Below, one piece after another: positions 1 to 8,435 of a DNA stretch of 35,308 nt. The position numbers were made by a program, and so were the translations under genes. Numbering within the stretch: the first letter of the stretch is position 1; every line of letters starts with the position of its first letter. The stretch covers positions 1 to 35,308 of the forward strand of contig CAMAXT010000021.1 in assembly GCA_945862295.1 (NCBI GenBank), written 5' to 3'. The notes beneath the pieces were generated by a model. The model had not been told where the DNA came from, made no database searches, and saw only the letters and a list, made by a program, of their open reading frames with translations. This stretch comes from Pseudobacteriovorax antillogorgiicola. GTDB lineage: Bacteria > Bdellovibrionota_B > Oligoflexia > Oligoflexales > CAIYRB01.

Positions 1-18
1 GCCTGCGGCTCAGGACAC

Positions 19-58
19 GATTTTGCTGGAAAAGGCTTTAGCCTTTTTCAGCAAAATC
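19..58 (-). terminator. Long near-perfect hairpin, probable terminator of the GNAT/LysE unit
   Basis: The 40 bases form one inverted repeat with a 19-bp stem (one G-T wobble) centred on GGCTTTAGCC, closed by a two-base loop. The arms carry A and T runs, so either strand could give a U-rich 3' side. It sits 36 nt past the stop of the minus-strand acetyltransferase gene, the expected place for a terminator. It could equally serve a plus-strand gene left of the window or be a dispersed palindromic element. Confidence 0.6.
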
Positions 59-93
59 TAATTATTCAACAATGCCAGACACCAATCCAGCCT

Positions 94-540
94 CTATTGG
101 TCTAAGGACTTTTCCATTTTTTGATGGGGTAAAGTGACTTCGATGTATGTCAACCCTGTTACACGGTAGCCGAGTCTTTCGTAGAACGGTACCGAGTCGA
201 TGCGAGCACTGAGTTCTATCTTTTGAAACCCGTGTGAGAGTGCATAAGCTTCGGAGGCCGCGACTAGCTTTTGTCCGATGCCTTTTTTCTGATAAGAAAA
301 ACTAACAGCCACTTGCCGCATTTTGATTATTGTTTTTGACATGGGGCGTACAAGAAGGCAGCCGATTATGTCTTGATCATGGGTGGCGACAAAGTGAATA
401 TCGTCCTTCTCTAGGTCGAGGTCTGTCTGAGCATACGAAAGGCCAAGGGGTTTCCGTAGGACAGCGACTCGTAAGGCGAGGGCTTTAACATAATCACTTG
501 AATCTTTTTCGATGATTTTGACTAGCACTTGAAAGCTCAA
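94..540 (-). CDS. GNAT-family N-acetyltransferase
   Basis: This encodes a small single-domain acetyltransferase (148 aa), probably cytoplasmic, transferring an acetyl group from acetyl-CoA to an unidentified amine. The GNAT core is visible: the beta-4 strand MRQVAVSFSYQ runs into the acetyl-CoA loop QKKGIGQKL (motif A), followed by the helix EAYALSHGF and the motif-B-like end VPFYERLGYRVTG. The N-terminal VLRKPLGL segment resembles the YjcF/ElaA-like subgroup. The start is a TTG without a clear ribosome binding site; a GTG four codons later is an alternative. It follows the LysE-type gene by 31 nt on the same strand, so the two are probably cotranscribed. The substrate cannot be read from the sequence. 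Confidence 0.85.
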   Translation of the reverse strand: MSFQVLVKIIEKDSSDYVKALALRVAVLRKPLGLSYAQTDLDLEKDDIHFVATHDQDIIGCLLVRPMSKTIIKMRQVAVSFSYQKKGIGQKLVAASEAYALSHGFQKIELSARIDSVPFYERLGYRVTGLTYIEVTLPHQKMEKSLDQ

Positions 541-571
541 TTCGTTTTAAATCAATTTTGGGGTCACTTAT

Positions 572-1219
572 TTAAAAAGGAATATCGTAATTGAGGAAAT
601 GAACCCCACCTCCAGGTCGGGTATGAACACCAATTACCATAAACGTTATGCCAATAAATCTATTGAATAGTAGCAAGTATTTTGAAGTGATCTTCTGGCG
701 AAATTTTTTCATTATGGAAACTAGGCAGCTAAACCAAAGATAGTCGCCAAGGATAATGCCAAGAGTGAAATACAAAATTGAAGGACCTTCTATCTTGGTG
801 CTAAACTGGTCTTCTAAAACTCCAACAGCGAAAATCCAAAATACCAGGAAGGCCGGATTGCCACCACACATCAGCAATCCCATAGCAAACTGTTGATGTG
901 GCTTTTCTGTCATGGTTAGTTTGACATCAGCTTCTTTGCGTTTTGACAAAAGCGTCGTGACACCCATTGCAATAACGCAGATCGCACCAACAGCTAGCAT
1001 TCCCGTTTCGATGACCGTGCCATCAATCAAGGTGTGATAGCCCCAAACTGCTACGGCGGCATAGAGGCAGTCAGCGATGACGATACCAAGTAGGAACCAG
1101 AAGTTTTCTTTACGGTGATTTAGCGTTTGATTGATAAGCCATAGATTGATTGTGCCAGGTGGAGCAGAGGACAGAAATCCGCAGACGAGACCGAAGGTTG
1201 GAATGAATAAATCGGTCAT
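572..1219 (-). CDS. LysE/RhtB-family amino-acid exporter
   Basis: The product is an inner-membrane protein of about 215 aa with roughly six hydrophobic segments. Near the N-terminus the motif SAPPGTINLWLINQ matches the conserved proline-glycine signature of LysE/RhtB translocators, which export amino acids or related small molecules by proton exchange. A mid-protein GGNPAFLVFW segment fits the second conserved part of the family. The frame is open to a TTG at 1237, but the ATG at 1219 gives the usual family N-terminus and is preceded by GGGA. The acetyltransferase gene follows directly. The exported substrate is unknown. Confidence 0.8.
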   Translation of the reverse strand: MTDLFIPTFGLVCGFLSSAPPGTINLWLINQTLNHRKENFWFLLGIVIADCLYAAVAVWGYHTLIDGTVIETGMLAVGAICVIAMGVTTLLSKRKEADVKLTMTEKPHQQFAMGLLMCGGNPAFLVFWIFAVGVLEDQFSTKIEGPSILYFTLGIILGDYLWFSCLVSIMKKFRQKITSKYLLLFNRFIGITFMVIGVHTRPGGGVHFLNYDIPF

Positions 1220-1237
1220 GGATGAATGTGTTCCCAA

Positions 1238-1590
1238 GCGTTATGTTGCTGACATTCTTGTCAGCGAAAATTTTTTTGGCCCTGAATCGGATTTTATCTG
1301 ACCGCGCATGGCAAAATATTTTTAGAATGAAATTTTACACTTAGGCCGATTTTTTGCGAAATCGGTGAACGCTCCTCAGGTCTAGGTGCACGTACGCACT
1401 GCCTGGTAACCTGTTTCCAGGCTTAGCCGGGCGCAAAAATATGCTTTTTTCCCCATAATTTCAGACTTTTAAGCATGCCTATAACATCACTGGGTCCTTC
1501 AAGAAAACTGAATGCCTACCGATAAATCCAAAGAGAGACCGGAGGGTTAGCGTTTTTGCGCCCGTAAAAGTTTCTGGAGGTAAGTTAAGT
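1238..1590. promoter_or_regulatory. 350-nt divergent intergenic region with several hairpins and a spaced inverted repeat
   Basis: I see no credible gene here. The region separates the minus-strand exporter from the plus-strand kinase and should hold both promoters. It contains hairpins at 1346-1365 (CCGATTT/AAATCGG), 1386-1399 (GTGC/GCAC) and 1401-1422 (GCCTGG/CCAGGC), an ATGCTT/AAGCAT pair at 1441-1446 and 1471-1476, and a 12-bp inverted repeat at 1428-1439 and 1553-1564. A weak -10-like TATAAC lies at 1480-1485. The kinase ribosome binding site GGAGG is at 1576-1580. Confidence 0.5.
1428..1564. repeat. 12-bp perfect inverted repeat enclosing 113 bp upstream of the kinase gene
   Basis: CGGGCGCAAAAA at 1428-1439 is the exact reverse complement of TTTTTGCGCCCG at 1553-1564. 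The right arm ends 26 nt before the TTG start and about 11 nt before the GGAGG. In RNA the arms would close a large stem over the leader. In DNA they could bound an invertible segment or bind a dimeric protein. Which of these applies cannot be decided from one sequence. Confidence 0.6.
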
Positions 1591-4500
1591 TTGGCTAGTA
1601 GTAGAGGCAACAGATTTGTAGGCAAGCGTATTGCCGACCGTTACTGCATTACCGGAGAAATCGGTAAGGGCGGTATGGGTGTTGTCTATAAAGCCATTCC
1701 GTTTGATGATCCGTCTCACTCTGTTGCAATCAAAGTTATTCAACGCAGCGGCCGACTTGGTTACGAAGACCTCATGCGCTTCCAAAAAGAAGCGTCGCTG
1801 ATGAGTCAGCTGCATCATCCAAATATCGTTGTTTTCCACGAATTAGGACTATTTGGTCGTGATCTTGATGAGATCGAAAATATTGGCCAGGGTTACTACA
1901 TCGTTATGGAAATCGCTGACGGTACAAACTTAAAAGAAAGTTTGTCGAGAGATGGCCGTAAGGATTTGGCGTTCTTCTTCCAAATTGGTTTACAGGTTTC
2001 TGCTGCACTCGACTACACGCACGGAAAAAATATTATCCACCGCGATATCAAACCTCACAATATCATCGTTGGTCAAACCTGGCGTGATCAAAGAGGTGTT
2101 GTTGTAAAAGTGCTTGATTTTGGGGTCGCGCGCCTTGCCGAAGCGTTGCAACCGGTAGCACGTGATGGCAGTGTCATTAAGGGTTACGAAGAAGCTGCTG
2201 GTACACCACTCTACATGGCACCAGAGCAAACTCAGTTGATGGAGGCTCCTGTTGACCACCGCGTCGATCTCTATTCTCTCGGTTGTGTGCTCTATGAAAT
2301 TTTGGATGGCCAACCGCCGTTCACTGACAACTCAAGAGAGAAGCTGGAAAAAGCCCATGTATTTGCCCATCCAGAGCCACTTTCAAATCGCCGGCCAGAT
2401 ATTCCGGCTGTCATCGAAAAGATCGTTCATAAACTTTTAGCGAAGCACCCGAGTGATCGTTATCAGACTGCCTTTTCGCTGCACGCTGACTTACTGAGAG
2501 CAAAGCAGATGATCGAAGCGACGAGTCGTCCTGCTGCGATTTCTTTTCCTCTTGGATTGAAAGACCGTTTTCAAGCTGTGTCAGCTCAGTTGCAAATGGT
2601 CGGTCGAGACAACGATCTCAAAGTCTTGCTCGATGAATATGACAACGTTTCGACCGCTACCGGTCGTAGTCGCTTGACACTCGTAAGGGGCCCAGCTGGA
2701 ATCGGTAAATCACGGTTAATGGCCGAATTCCAAACGAACCTGATCCGTCGCCGGGTGCGGTTTATTACCGGTCAATTTTCTCAGCACGAAAATGCATTAC
2801 CATTTAATGCTCTTGCAAACGCGTTTAACGAATATCTCTACCGTCTATTGAAAAGCTTTCCACATGAAGCAGAAGAGTTGCGCCGCCGTGTTCGGACAAC
2901 GTTAGGTTCCATGGCGCATCGTATTGCTGAGGTTGTGCCTGGTTTAAAACCATATATTTTAGATATTCCAGAAGAAGATCGTGGCGACGCTGAGACAGAC
3001 GTTGACGTCATGAACAACTCAGACACGTTTGCAACATTTGCAAAAGCATTTTCAGATTTCACGAAGTGTCTTGGGACCGATAATCAACCGATTGTATTTT
3101 TATTCCACGACTTGCACTGGGCTGATGAAAAAAGCCTTGATCTGATCGATACGTTCTTCACAAACGCTAATGCTCTACGCTTTTATTTGGTTGTCAGTCA
3201 GCGCACCGGTATGCAGGTACAGAATGCACGGTTTAATGCTTTTATTGAGAAGTTTTCCAAGCTTCGTCGCCGCTATACTGAAGTTGACCTTGAGGCGATG
3301 CAAAACGGGAATATATCGAGCATCGTCGGTAACATGTTATCGTCCCAGGAAAGCGTCACGACCGAGTTGGTGTCTTACCTAGAAGAGCAATCCAAGGGTA
3401 ACCCGATGCACTTGGTAGAGTTGACGCGGACTCTGGTTTCGCGCGACCTGGTGTATCCAAATACTGCTGATGGTCGTTGGGAATATAGCATCAAGTCGCT
3501 CAAGAAGACCCAGATTCAACTAAATACCATCGACTTGATTTTAAGCCGGATTCAAGACTTCCAGGAATTCGACGCGCATGTACTCTCGATTGCAGCGACC
3601 ATTGGTCTAACCTTTCAATTCGAGGTCCTGTTACTTGGTGGTCGAGCTCAGAGTGTACCGGTGATGAAAGCTGTGCAGCGAGCTATGGACGAAGGTCTGA
3701 TTGTTCGTGTGACTGATGATCCAGACCTAAGACATCTTGGCAAAACATTTATGTTCTCTCATAAAAAAGCTCGTGATGCTATTTATGAGTCCATCGATAT
3801 TGATCGCAAACGTGCTCTCCATAAGTCAATTGGCGAGAAGCTCGAAACTTCGGTACCTAAACCATCAGAGAAAACGCTCTTTGCCCTAGCCCATCATTTC
3901 AACTCGTCGTTGGAAGAAGGCCGGACCACCGATAAAAAACTCGCAGAACGCTGCCTTAAATACAATTGTCTTGCCGGTGAAGCTGCAAAGCGTTCAGGCT
4001 CTTGGCAAACCGCTGAACGCTACTTTGAAATCGCTTGGCGCATCATGGATCAATGGAAAGATGATCTTTCCAATGGTCAAGAGCGCGCTTTAGTTATGGA
4101 AACCTTGGCTGACCTTGCAGCAGCACAGAACAGGCATGGCAAAGCCCTGCATGTCTACAAAGAATTACTTAAGCAACCACTGGACCGTCGAGTTCATGCT
4201 TCGATTGCATATAAAGCCATCCACTTTCAGTTGGTCGGTGGTGTGATGTCAGAATCGGGTCGCTTGATCCAAGAAACCATTGGATGTCTAGGAATTAAAC
4301 CACCAGTAGCCAATTTTATGGCAAAGGTAAATCTCTGGTTGTCCCTCCTTTATGATGTTGTTCTCCTAAAAACCAACAGCAGTCGGTTACACCGAGTGAT
4401 GGCAGTTATTTCTCAGATTCCGCGAAAATATAACCAGAAGCTCGACCGAAAGTTCCCTGCGATTCGCCTTTTCTTTGCCGGTGAACAGCTTTACTTGAGA

Positions 4501-7155
4501 GAAAATTTACCTCTGGCACTGTCCTATCATTTGCGGGCGATGCAAGAAGCCTATAAAGGCCATGGTTCGCAGAATAGTCTACTGCGCGCGCTTGGCGAAC
4601 GTGGCGTGCTCCTTGGCTATGCCGGGTTTACCAAATCAGCATTTAAATATCTGGAAGAAGCGATTGAAGTAGCGCGCGCTCAACATGCACGCAGTGCTTA
4701 CGGCTACCTCCACCTTCTGAAAGCGTTTACAATTGAGTATGTCAAAGGTCGTCCTGAAGAAGTGAACGATCTATTTGAACGCGGCATGCAGTTTCTAAAA
4801 CCAACCGAAGACCGTCTCGCCTATGGGCATGGGCTCCTGTTTGCGATATTTAATAAACTACAAAAGTGTGACTTTGATGGCATGTATGACATCTGTAACC
4901 GCATGCCCGATACGATTCCAACTAGAAATTGGATCAGCCCTCGCGCCGTGTCGATGAAGCTTTTCGGGTACTTATTGCAAGGTGCTCGCAATAACATCGT
5001 TCGCGACGGTGAAGGCTTCTTGAAACGCCGGTCAAAAGTAGCAGGTCGTTCGAATGATCTATTCGTCAAGATGATCAACACGATGGTCGCATTTTCAAAG
5101 GGTGAAATTAGCAAAACCCGTGAATCATTTTCCTCTTGTGTGGCATCGTTTGCCGGCCACGATCAAAAAGACTTCTTCTTCCCTTTTGAGGAAGACTTTG
5201 TTGCCATGTTTGTCTTTAGCTTTCCCCTGATCTTTGAGCAAGAGTATGGCCGTCATCTCATGCGCTCAGAAGACATGGTTAACATGTTTCAAGAACTAAA
5301 GAAAAAGGTCAAACGGTTAAAAGGTCAAAACCGCAGCTTGCCGCTACTCTTAACAGCTCGTGTTAACGAGATGCTGGGTATCACTAAGAATGTCAGAGCA
5401 AATTACGACCAAGCACTGCGAAGCGCCAAGATGTCTAGTTTGGTGTTGCAGCAAGTTCTGACCTATCTTTGGTTTGGTAACAATCTACTAGCCGGTGGTA
5501 ATTCGCAGAAAAAAGAATATATCCGCCGTGCCCTAGAGATGGCCGATCAGCATCAAATGAAAGCGTTGGTCGAATACACACGCAAGCTGATGGAAAAACG
5601 CAATATTGTTATTCAGAACCTGCAGCTTAGCACATCGGTTACATTTAGAGATGAAATCAGACGTTCCGGTCAGACGCCGTCAACTCTCTTTATTGAACAT
5701 CTGACACATGTCTGCGAAAGCGTTGAGATAGAAGGCAGTCTTTCTGCTGATATTCAAAAGAGTTTCTCGATTCTTGCTAAGCATTATGGATCGACCAGGC
5801 TTTATTGTGTCTTGATCGATCAGCTGGGTAATCCTAAAGTTATCTTCCCGTCTGAGTCTAACGTCGCAGTCACCGAAATAGTCGACTATATCGAGCCGTA
5901 TATGAATATTAGATCGACTCTATTCTTGCCGCTGAATGATGCTCCGTGGATCAGGCGCGACATGGGGCTTGCGCCGGTTAGCGGTGATGAGAAAACGTCG
6001 ATGACTCTTGACGTCGCACCTCTGGAAGCGACGTTGATAGAGGCTCCTGCTGCGGTTGAAAATATCGAATCAACGATGGTCATGGATAGGCCAGTCCCAT
6101 CGATGGCAGATAAGACGGCTCTTGGTCAATCTACCGGAAAAGTAGTTAGTGATGTTTCCGGCACCGTGCGCAACCAAGGTCGGGCCGATCTGTTGCCAAA
6201 CCAAAACATGGCGATGAGTGCGCTAGTGCCGCTCTGCTCCCATGACAATATCACCGGTATTATCTTTATCGAAGATATGATCAGCTTGAATAATAAAGAC
6301 CGCTCTTGGTCCCGCTCCGAGCTAGACCGTTTTGGTTCGCAGCTCGCGTTGTTGCTTGAAAGAAAAACCGGTCTTGATTCGGCCATCGAGCCGATAAGTA
6401 CCTCGTCAAGTACCGCGAACGCGATTTACCAACCAGCGACCTATACGATGGAATCTGTGGATTGGTTGAAACAGTGGAACCATGGCCGCCTCAGAACACA
6501 GCGAGAAACCTCTTGGTACCTGGGTTTAAATCTTGGTCCAGATCACTATCTATTGGTTTACTGCTTACTTGTCGGTCCAGAAGCTCACCGTGAACGGTTA
6601 GGATCTATGGTCTGGCATCATCTTTATATTCTTAGAGCGCTTGCGAACGCATCTGGGCGCCGTCATATCGAGGTCCATGAACTGCGCGATGAGTTTATTG
6701 GTATCTTCGCGTCCTTTCCAAAGGCGTCGCAGTTTGAGTCAATCTCGCTGGCATTCACCGTGTTTGGCAAAGATCAGCCAATTGTTTATAGCGGTCATTT
6801 CGGGTCGTCGCGTCCGTTTGTTATTGGCGGCGAAAACTCAGTGACTCCGTTGAATGATCCAATTCTGGTTTTCGGTAACGGTCGCGATTTGAGATACTGG
6901 GATGTCGCATCGACCTTCTCTGCCGGCAATGCCTATATTTTGAGCTATGACACCAGTCGTCTAGACATCGCGCCAGCTGAGACCATGCAAAAACGAGCGG
7001 AAGCTCTCAGTCGTTATCATGCACCAGATGACCTGCATGAAGCGCTTGGCAGCGTGGTTCGCAGTTCTAATCTGCCGCGTTACTATGTTGCAGCTATGCC
7101 TAAAAAGGACCAGGGTGAGCTGGAAGTGCATGAGGTTCTGAAGAAAGTCGATTGA
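1591..7155 (+). CDS. Giant Ser/Thr protein kinase with AAA ATPase, TPR-like and GAF-like regions
   Basis: This 1854-aa signalling protein has an N-terminal Hanks-type kinase with all key residues: glycine loop GKGGMGVVYKA (25-35), Lys48 in VAIK, HRDIKPHN with Asp152, DFG at 176-178, and the GTPLYMAPE activation segment. An AAA_16/STAND-like ATPase follows, with VGRD near 337, Walker A GPAGIGKS (367-374) and Walker B IVFLFHDLHWADE near 501. Residues about 780-1360 are helical and TPR-like. About 1365-1595 is GAF-like, interrupted by a low-complexity stretch near 1430-1530, and about 230 C-terminal residues are unassigned. I see no histidine kinase module or transmembrane segment, so it is probably a cytoplasmic sensor kinase. 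The start is TTG with GGAGG ten nt upstream. The tatA gene follows after 94 nt without a visible terminator. Confidence 0.93.
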   Translation: MASSRGNRFVGKRIADRYCITGEIGKGGMGVVYKAIPFDDPSHSVAIKVIQRSGRLGYEDLMRFQKEASLMSQLHHPNIVVFHELGLFGRDLDEIENIGQGYYIVMEIADGTNLKESLSRDGRKDLAFFFQIGLQVSAALDYTHGKNIIHRDIKPHNIIVGQTWRDQRGVVVKVLDFGVARLAEALQPVARDGSVIKGYEEAAGTPLYMAPEQTQLMEAPVDHRVDLYSLGCVLYEILDGQPPFTDNSREKLEKAHVFAHPEPLSNRRPDIPAVIEKIVHKLLAKHPSDRYQTAFSLHADLLRAKQMIEATSRPAAISFPLGLKDRFQAVSAQLQMVGRDNDLKVLLDEYDNVSTATGRSRLTLVRGPAGIGKSRLMAEFQTNLIRRRVRFITGQFSQHENALPFNALANAFNEYLYRLLKSFPHEAEELRRRVRTTLGSMAHRIAEVVPGLKPYILDIPEEDRGDAETDVDVMNNSDTFATFAKAFSDFTKCLGTDNQPIVFLFHDLHWADEKSLDLIDTFFTNANALRFYLVVSQRTGMQVQNARFNAFIEKFSKLRRRYTEVDLEAMQNGNISSIVGNMLSSQESVTTELVSYLEEQSKGNPMHLVELTRTLVSRDLVYPNTADGRWEYSIKSLKKTQIQLNTIDLILSRIQDFQEFDAHVLSIAATIGLTFQFEVLLLGGRAQSVPVMKAVQRAMDEGLIVRVTDDPDLRHLGKTFMFSHKKARDAIYESIDIDRKRALHKSIGEKLETSVPKPSEKTLFALAHHFNSSLEEGRTTDKKLAERCLKYNCLAGEAAKRSGSWQTAERYFEIAWRIMDQWKDDLSNGQERALVMETLADLAAAQNRHGKALHVYKELLKQPLDRRVHASIAYKAIHFQLVGGVMSESGRLIQETIGCLGIKPPVANFMAKVNLWLSLLYDVVLLKTNSSRLHRVMAVISQIPRKYNQKLDRKFPAIRLFFAGEQLYLRENLPLALSYHLRAMQEAYKGHGSQNSLLRALGERGVLLGYAGFTKSAFKYLEEAIEVARAQHARSAYGYLHLLKAFTIEYVKGRPEEVNDLFERGMQFLKPTEDRLAYGHGLLFAIFNKLQKCDFDGMYDICNRMPDTIPTRNWISPRAVSMKLFGYLLQGARNNIVRDGEGFLKRRSKVAGRSNDLFVKMINTMVAFSKGEISKTRESFSSCVASFAGHDQKDFFFPFEEDFVAMFVFSFPLIFEQEYGRHLMRSEDMVNMFQELKKKVKRLKGQNRSLPLLLTARVNEMLGITKNVRANYDQALRSAKMSSLVLQQVLTYLWFGNNLLAGGNSQKKEYIRRALEMADQHQMKALVEYTRKLMEKRNIVIQNLQLSTSVTFRDEIRRSGQTPSTLFIEHLTHVCESVEIEGSLSADIQKSFSILAKHYGSTRLYCVLIDQLGNPKVIFPSESNVAVTEIVDYIEPYMNIRSTLFLPLNDAPWIRRDMGLAPVSGDEKTSMTLDVAPLEATLIEAPAAVENIESTMVMDRPVPSMADKTALGQSTGKVVSDVSGTVRNQGRADLLPNQNMAMSALVPLCSHDNITGIIFIEDMISLNNKDRSWSRSELDRFGSQLALLLERKTGLDSAIEPISTSSSTANAIYQPATYTMESVDWLKQWNHGRLRTQRETSWYLGLNLGPDHYLLVYCLLVGPEAHRERLGSMVWHHLYILRALANASGRRHIEVHELRDEFIGIFASFPKASQFESISLAFTVFGKDQPIVYSGHFGSSRPFVIGGENSVTPLNDPILVFGNGRDLRYWDVASTFSAGNAYILSYDTSRLDIAPAETMQKRAEALSRYHAPDDLHEALGSVVRSSNLPRYYVAAMPKKDQGELEVHEVLKKVD

Positions 7156-7249
7156 GTGAGAACAGGTTTAGCCTAAGTAAAAGATAATGTATTTCATTTC
7201 GGTGAGTTAGAAGTTATGATGTCAAAACGCATAGTGGAGGAAGTTTAGT

Positions 7250-7444
7250 ATGGGCATGCCAGGAATGTGGGAATTAATCATCATTTTCGGCGTAGTTTTC
7301 TTACTGTTTGGAGCTAAGAAATTGCCGCAGCTCGGTGGAGCGATTGGTGAGAGTATTAAGAACTTCAAAAAGGGCGTTAAAGAAAACGACAAGCTGACTG
7401 AAGGCGAAGACAAGTCCGATAAACCAAACGACAAGACCAGCTAA
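7250..7444 (+). CDS. tatA: Sec-independent (Tat) translocase subunit TatA/TatE
   Basis: The 64-aa product has the TatA layout: a short N-terminal membrane helix (WELIIIFGVVFLLFG), the FGAKKLPQLG hinge, an amphipathic helix (IGESIKNFKKG) and a charged hydrophilic tail. TatA oligomers form the passage for folded proteins with twin-arginine signals. GGAGG lies nine nt before the ATG. No tatB or tatC is in the window. A Tat-type signal occurs in the flavoprotein at 28275-29909. The gene is followed within about 40 nt by two ArsA-like ATPase genes. The length is short but normal for TatA/E. Confidence 0.95.
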   Translation: MGMPGMWELIIIFGVVFLLFGAKKLPQLGGAIGESIKNFKKGVKENDKLTEGEDKSDKPNDKTS

Positions 7445-7457
7445 CATCATTGCTGGT
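7436..7457 (+). other. Small hairpin at the tatA stop codon
   Basis: ACCAGC (7436-7441) pairs with GCTGGT (7452-7457) across a ten-base loop that contains the tatA stop. Only GCTTTAA follows, so this is at most a weak terminator or an mRNA processing/stability hairpin between tatA and the ATPase genes. Confidence 0.35.
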
Positions 7458-7486
7458 GCTTTAACCAATTGGCCTGTACCGGAACC

Positions 7487-8419
7487 ATGCTGGAAATAGA
7501 TTCAATACTGGACAGGAAATTGTTGTTGGTCACTGGCAAAGGTGGCATCGGCAAAAGTTTCGTCTCATCCTGTATTGCGCAGTATGCTGCCAGTCTTGGC
7601 AAGTCTGTGCTAATTATTCAATCTGCCGGATGTGACCAGATTGCTCCATATTTTTCTCCATCGGCAGAAGTAAATCGTCAAGATCCTACTGGTAGTCAGA
7701 GGATTAAGCATCCTGACGGTATCATGTCGATAAATCTCACTGCTGAAGACAATTTTCGCGAATACGTCGTTAAATATCTTGGTCAAAAGAGACTCTACGA
7801 GACTGTTTTTGGCAACAAAGTAGTTAAAACCTTCATAAAAACAATTCCTGGGTTTTCAGAGGTGATGCTACTTGGTCGAATGTATTTCACCAGTGAGCTT
7901 GCCCCGCCACCGAAATATGACTTAGTAATTTTTGATGGATTTGCCTCTGGGCATTTTCTCAGTCTAATGACAACTCCGGATGCGGTTATTAACTCATCGC
8001 TTGGTGGCCCTCTAGTAAAAGAAACTACGCGTGTAAAAAATTTTCTCGCTGAAGGGAAAAATAGCGGCATCGTTTTTGTAACGACCCCCGAAGATTTAGT
8101 TGTCAGTGAAACGCTAGATTTCTTGCCGAAGCTCCAATCTGCTGCCCCATCGCCACTTGTGGGACTTGTGGTCAACAAAGTTTTGGCAGAGTTTCCGGAT
8201 GCCTCAGAAAACAAAGCGGATATATTTATTCATGAACGCCAGGCGAAGACGTTCCAAGCCATGCAAGATCTAAAAAAGGGTCTAGCTGGACTACAGGTTC
8301 AAGGCGTCGATATGCCGATATTTAGTATTAAAGAATATCCAGTGATTAAGTTGCCATTACAAAAAGGCTTTGCAAAAAAAGCTTTTGCTAATGAGTTACT
8401 AAAAAAGTTTTGGCAATAA
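7487..8419 (+). CDS. ArsA/Get3-like ATPase, first of a pair
   Basis: This is a SIMIBI-class P-loop ATPase of about 310 aa. Right at the N-terminus it carries the deviant Walker A GKGGIGKSFVSS with the signature lysine, followed by a strand ending in IIQSAGCDQ where ArsA has an aspartate-rich switch. A second nucleotide-contact strand reads DLVIFDGFASGHFLSL, in place of the usual D-T-x-P-T-G-H of ArsA/Get3. The frame is open to a TTG at 7469, but the ATG at 7487 with CCGGA just upstream is more likely. The partner gene begins 16 nt later, so the two proteins may form a heterodimer resembling the two halves of ArsA. No arsenic genes are nearby, so arsenite transport is unlikely. Confidence 0.85.
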   Translation: MLEIDSILDRKLLLVTGKGGIGKSFVSSCIAQYAASLGKSVLIIQSAGCDQIAPYFSPSAEVNRQDPTGSQRIKHPDGIMSINLTAEDNFREYVVKYLGQKRLYETVFGNKVVKTFIKTIPGFSEVMLLGRMYFTSELAPPPKYDLVIFDGFASGHFLSLMTTPDAVINSSLGGPLVKETTRVKNFLAEGKNSGIVFVTTPEDLVVSETLDFLPKLQSAAPSPLVGLVVNKVLAEFPDASENKADIFIHERQAKTFQAMQDLKKGLAGLQVQGVDMPIFSIKEYPVIKLPLQKGFAKKAFANELLKKFWQ

Positions 8420-8435
8420 CTTATGGGAAGCACAC

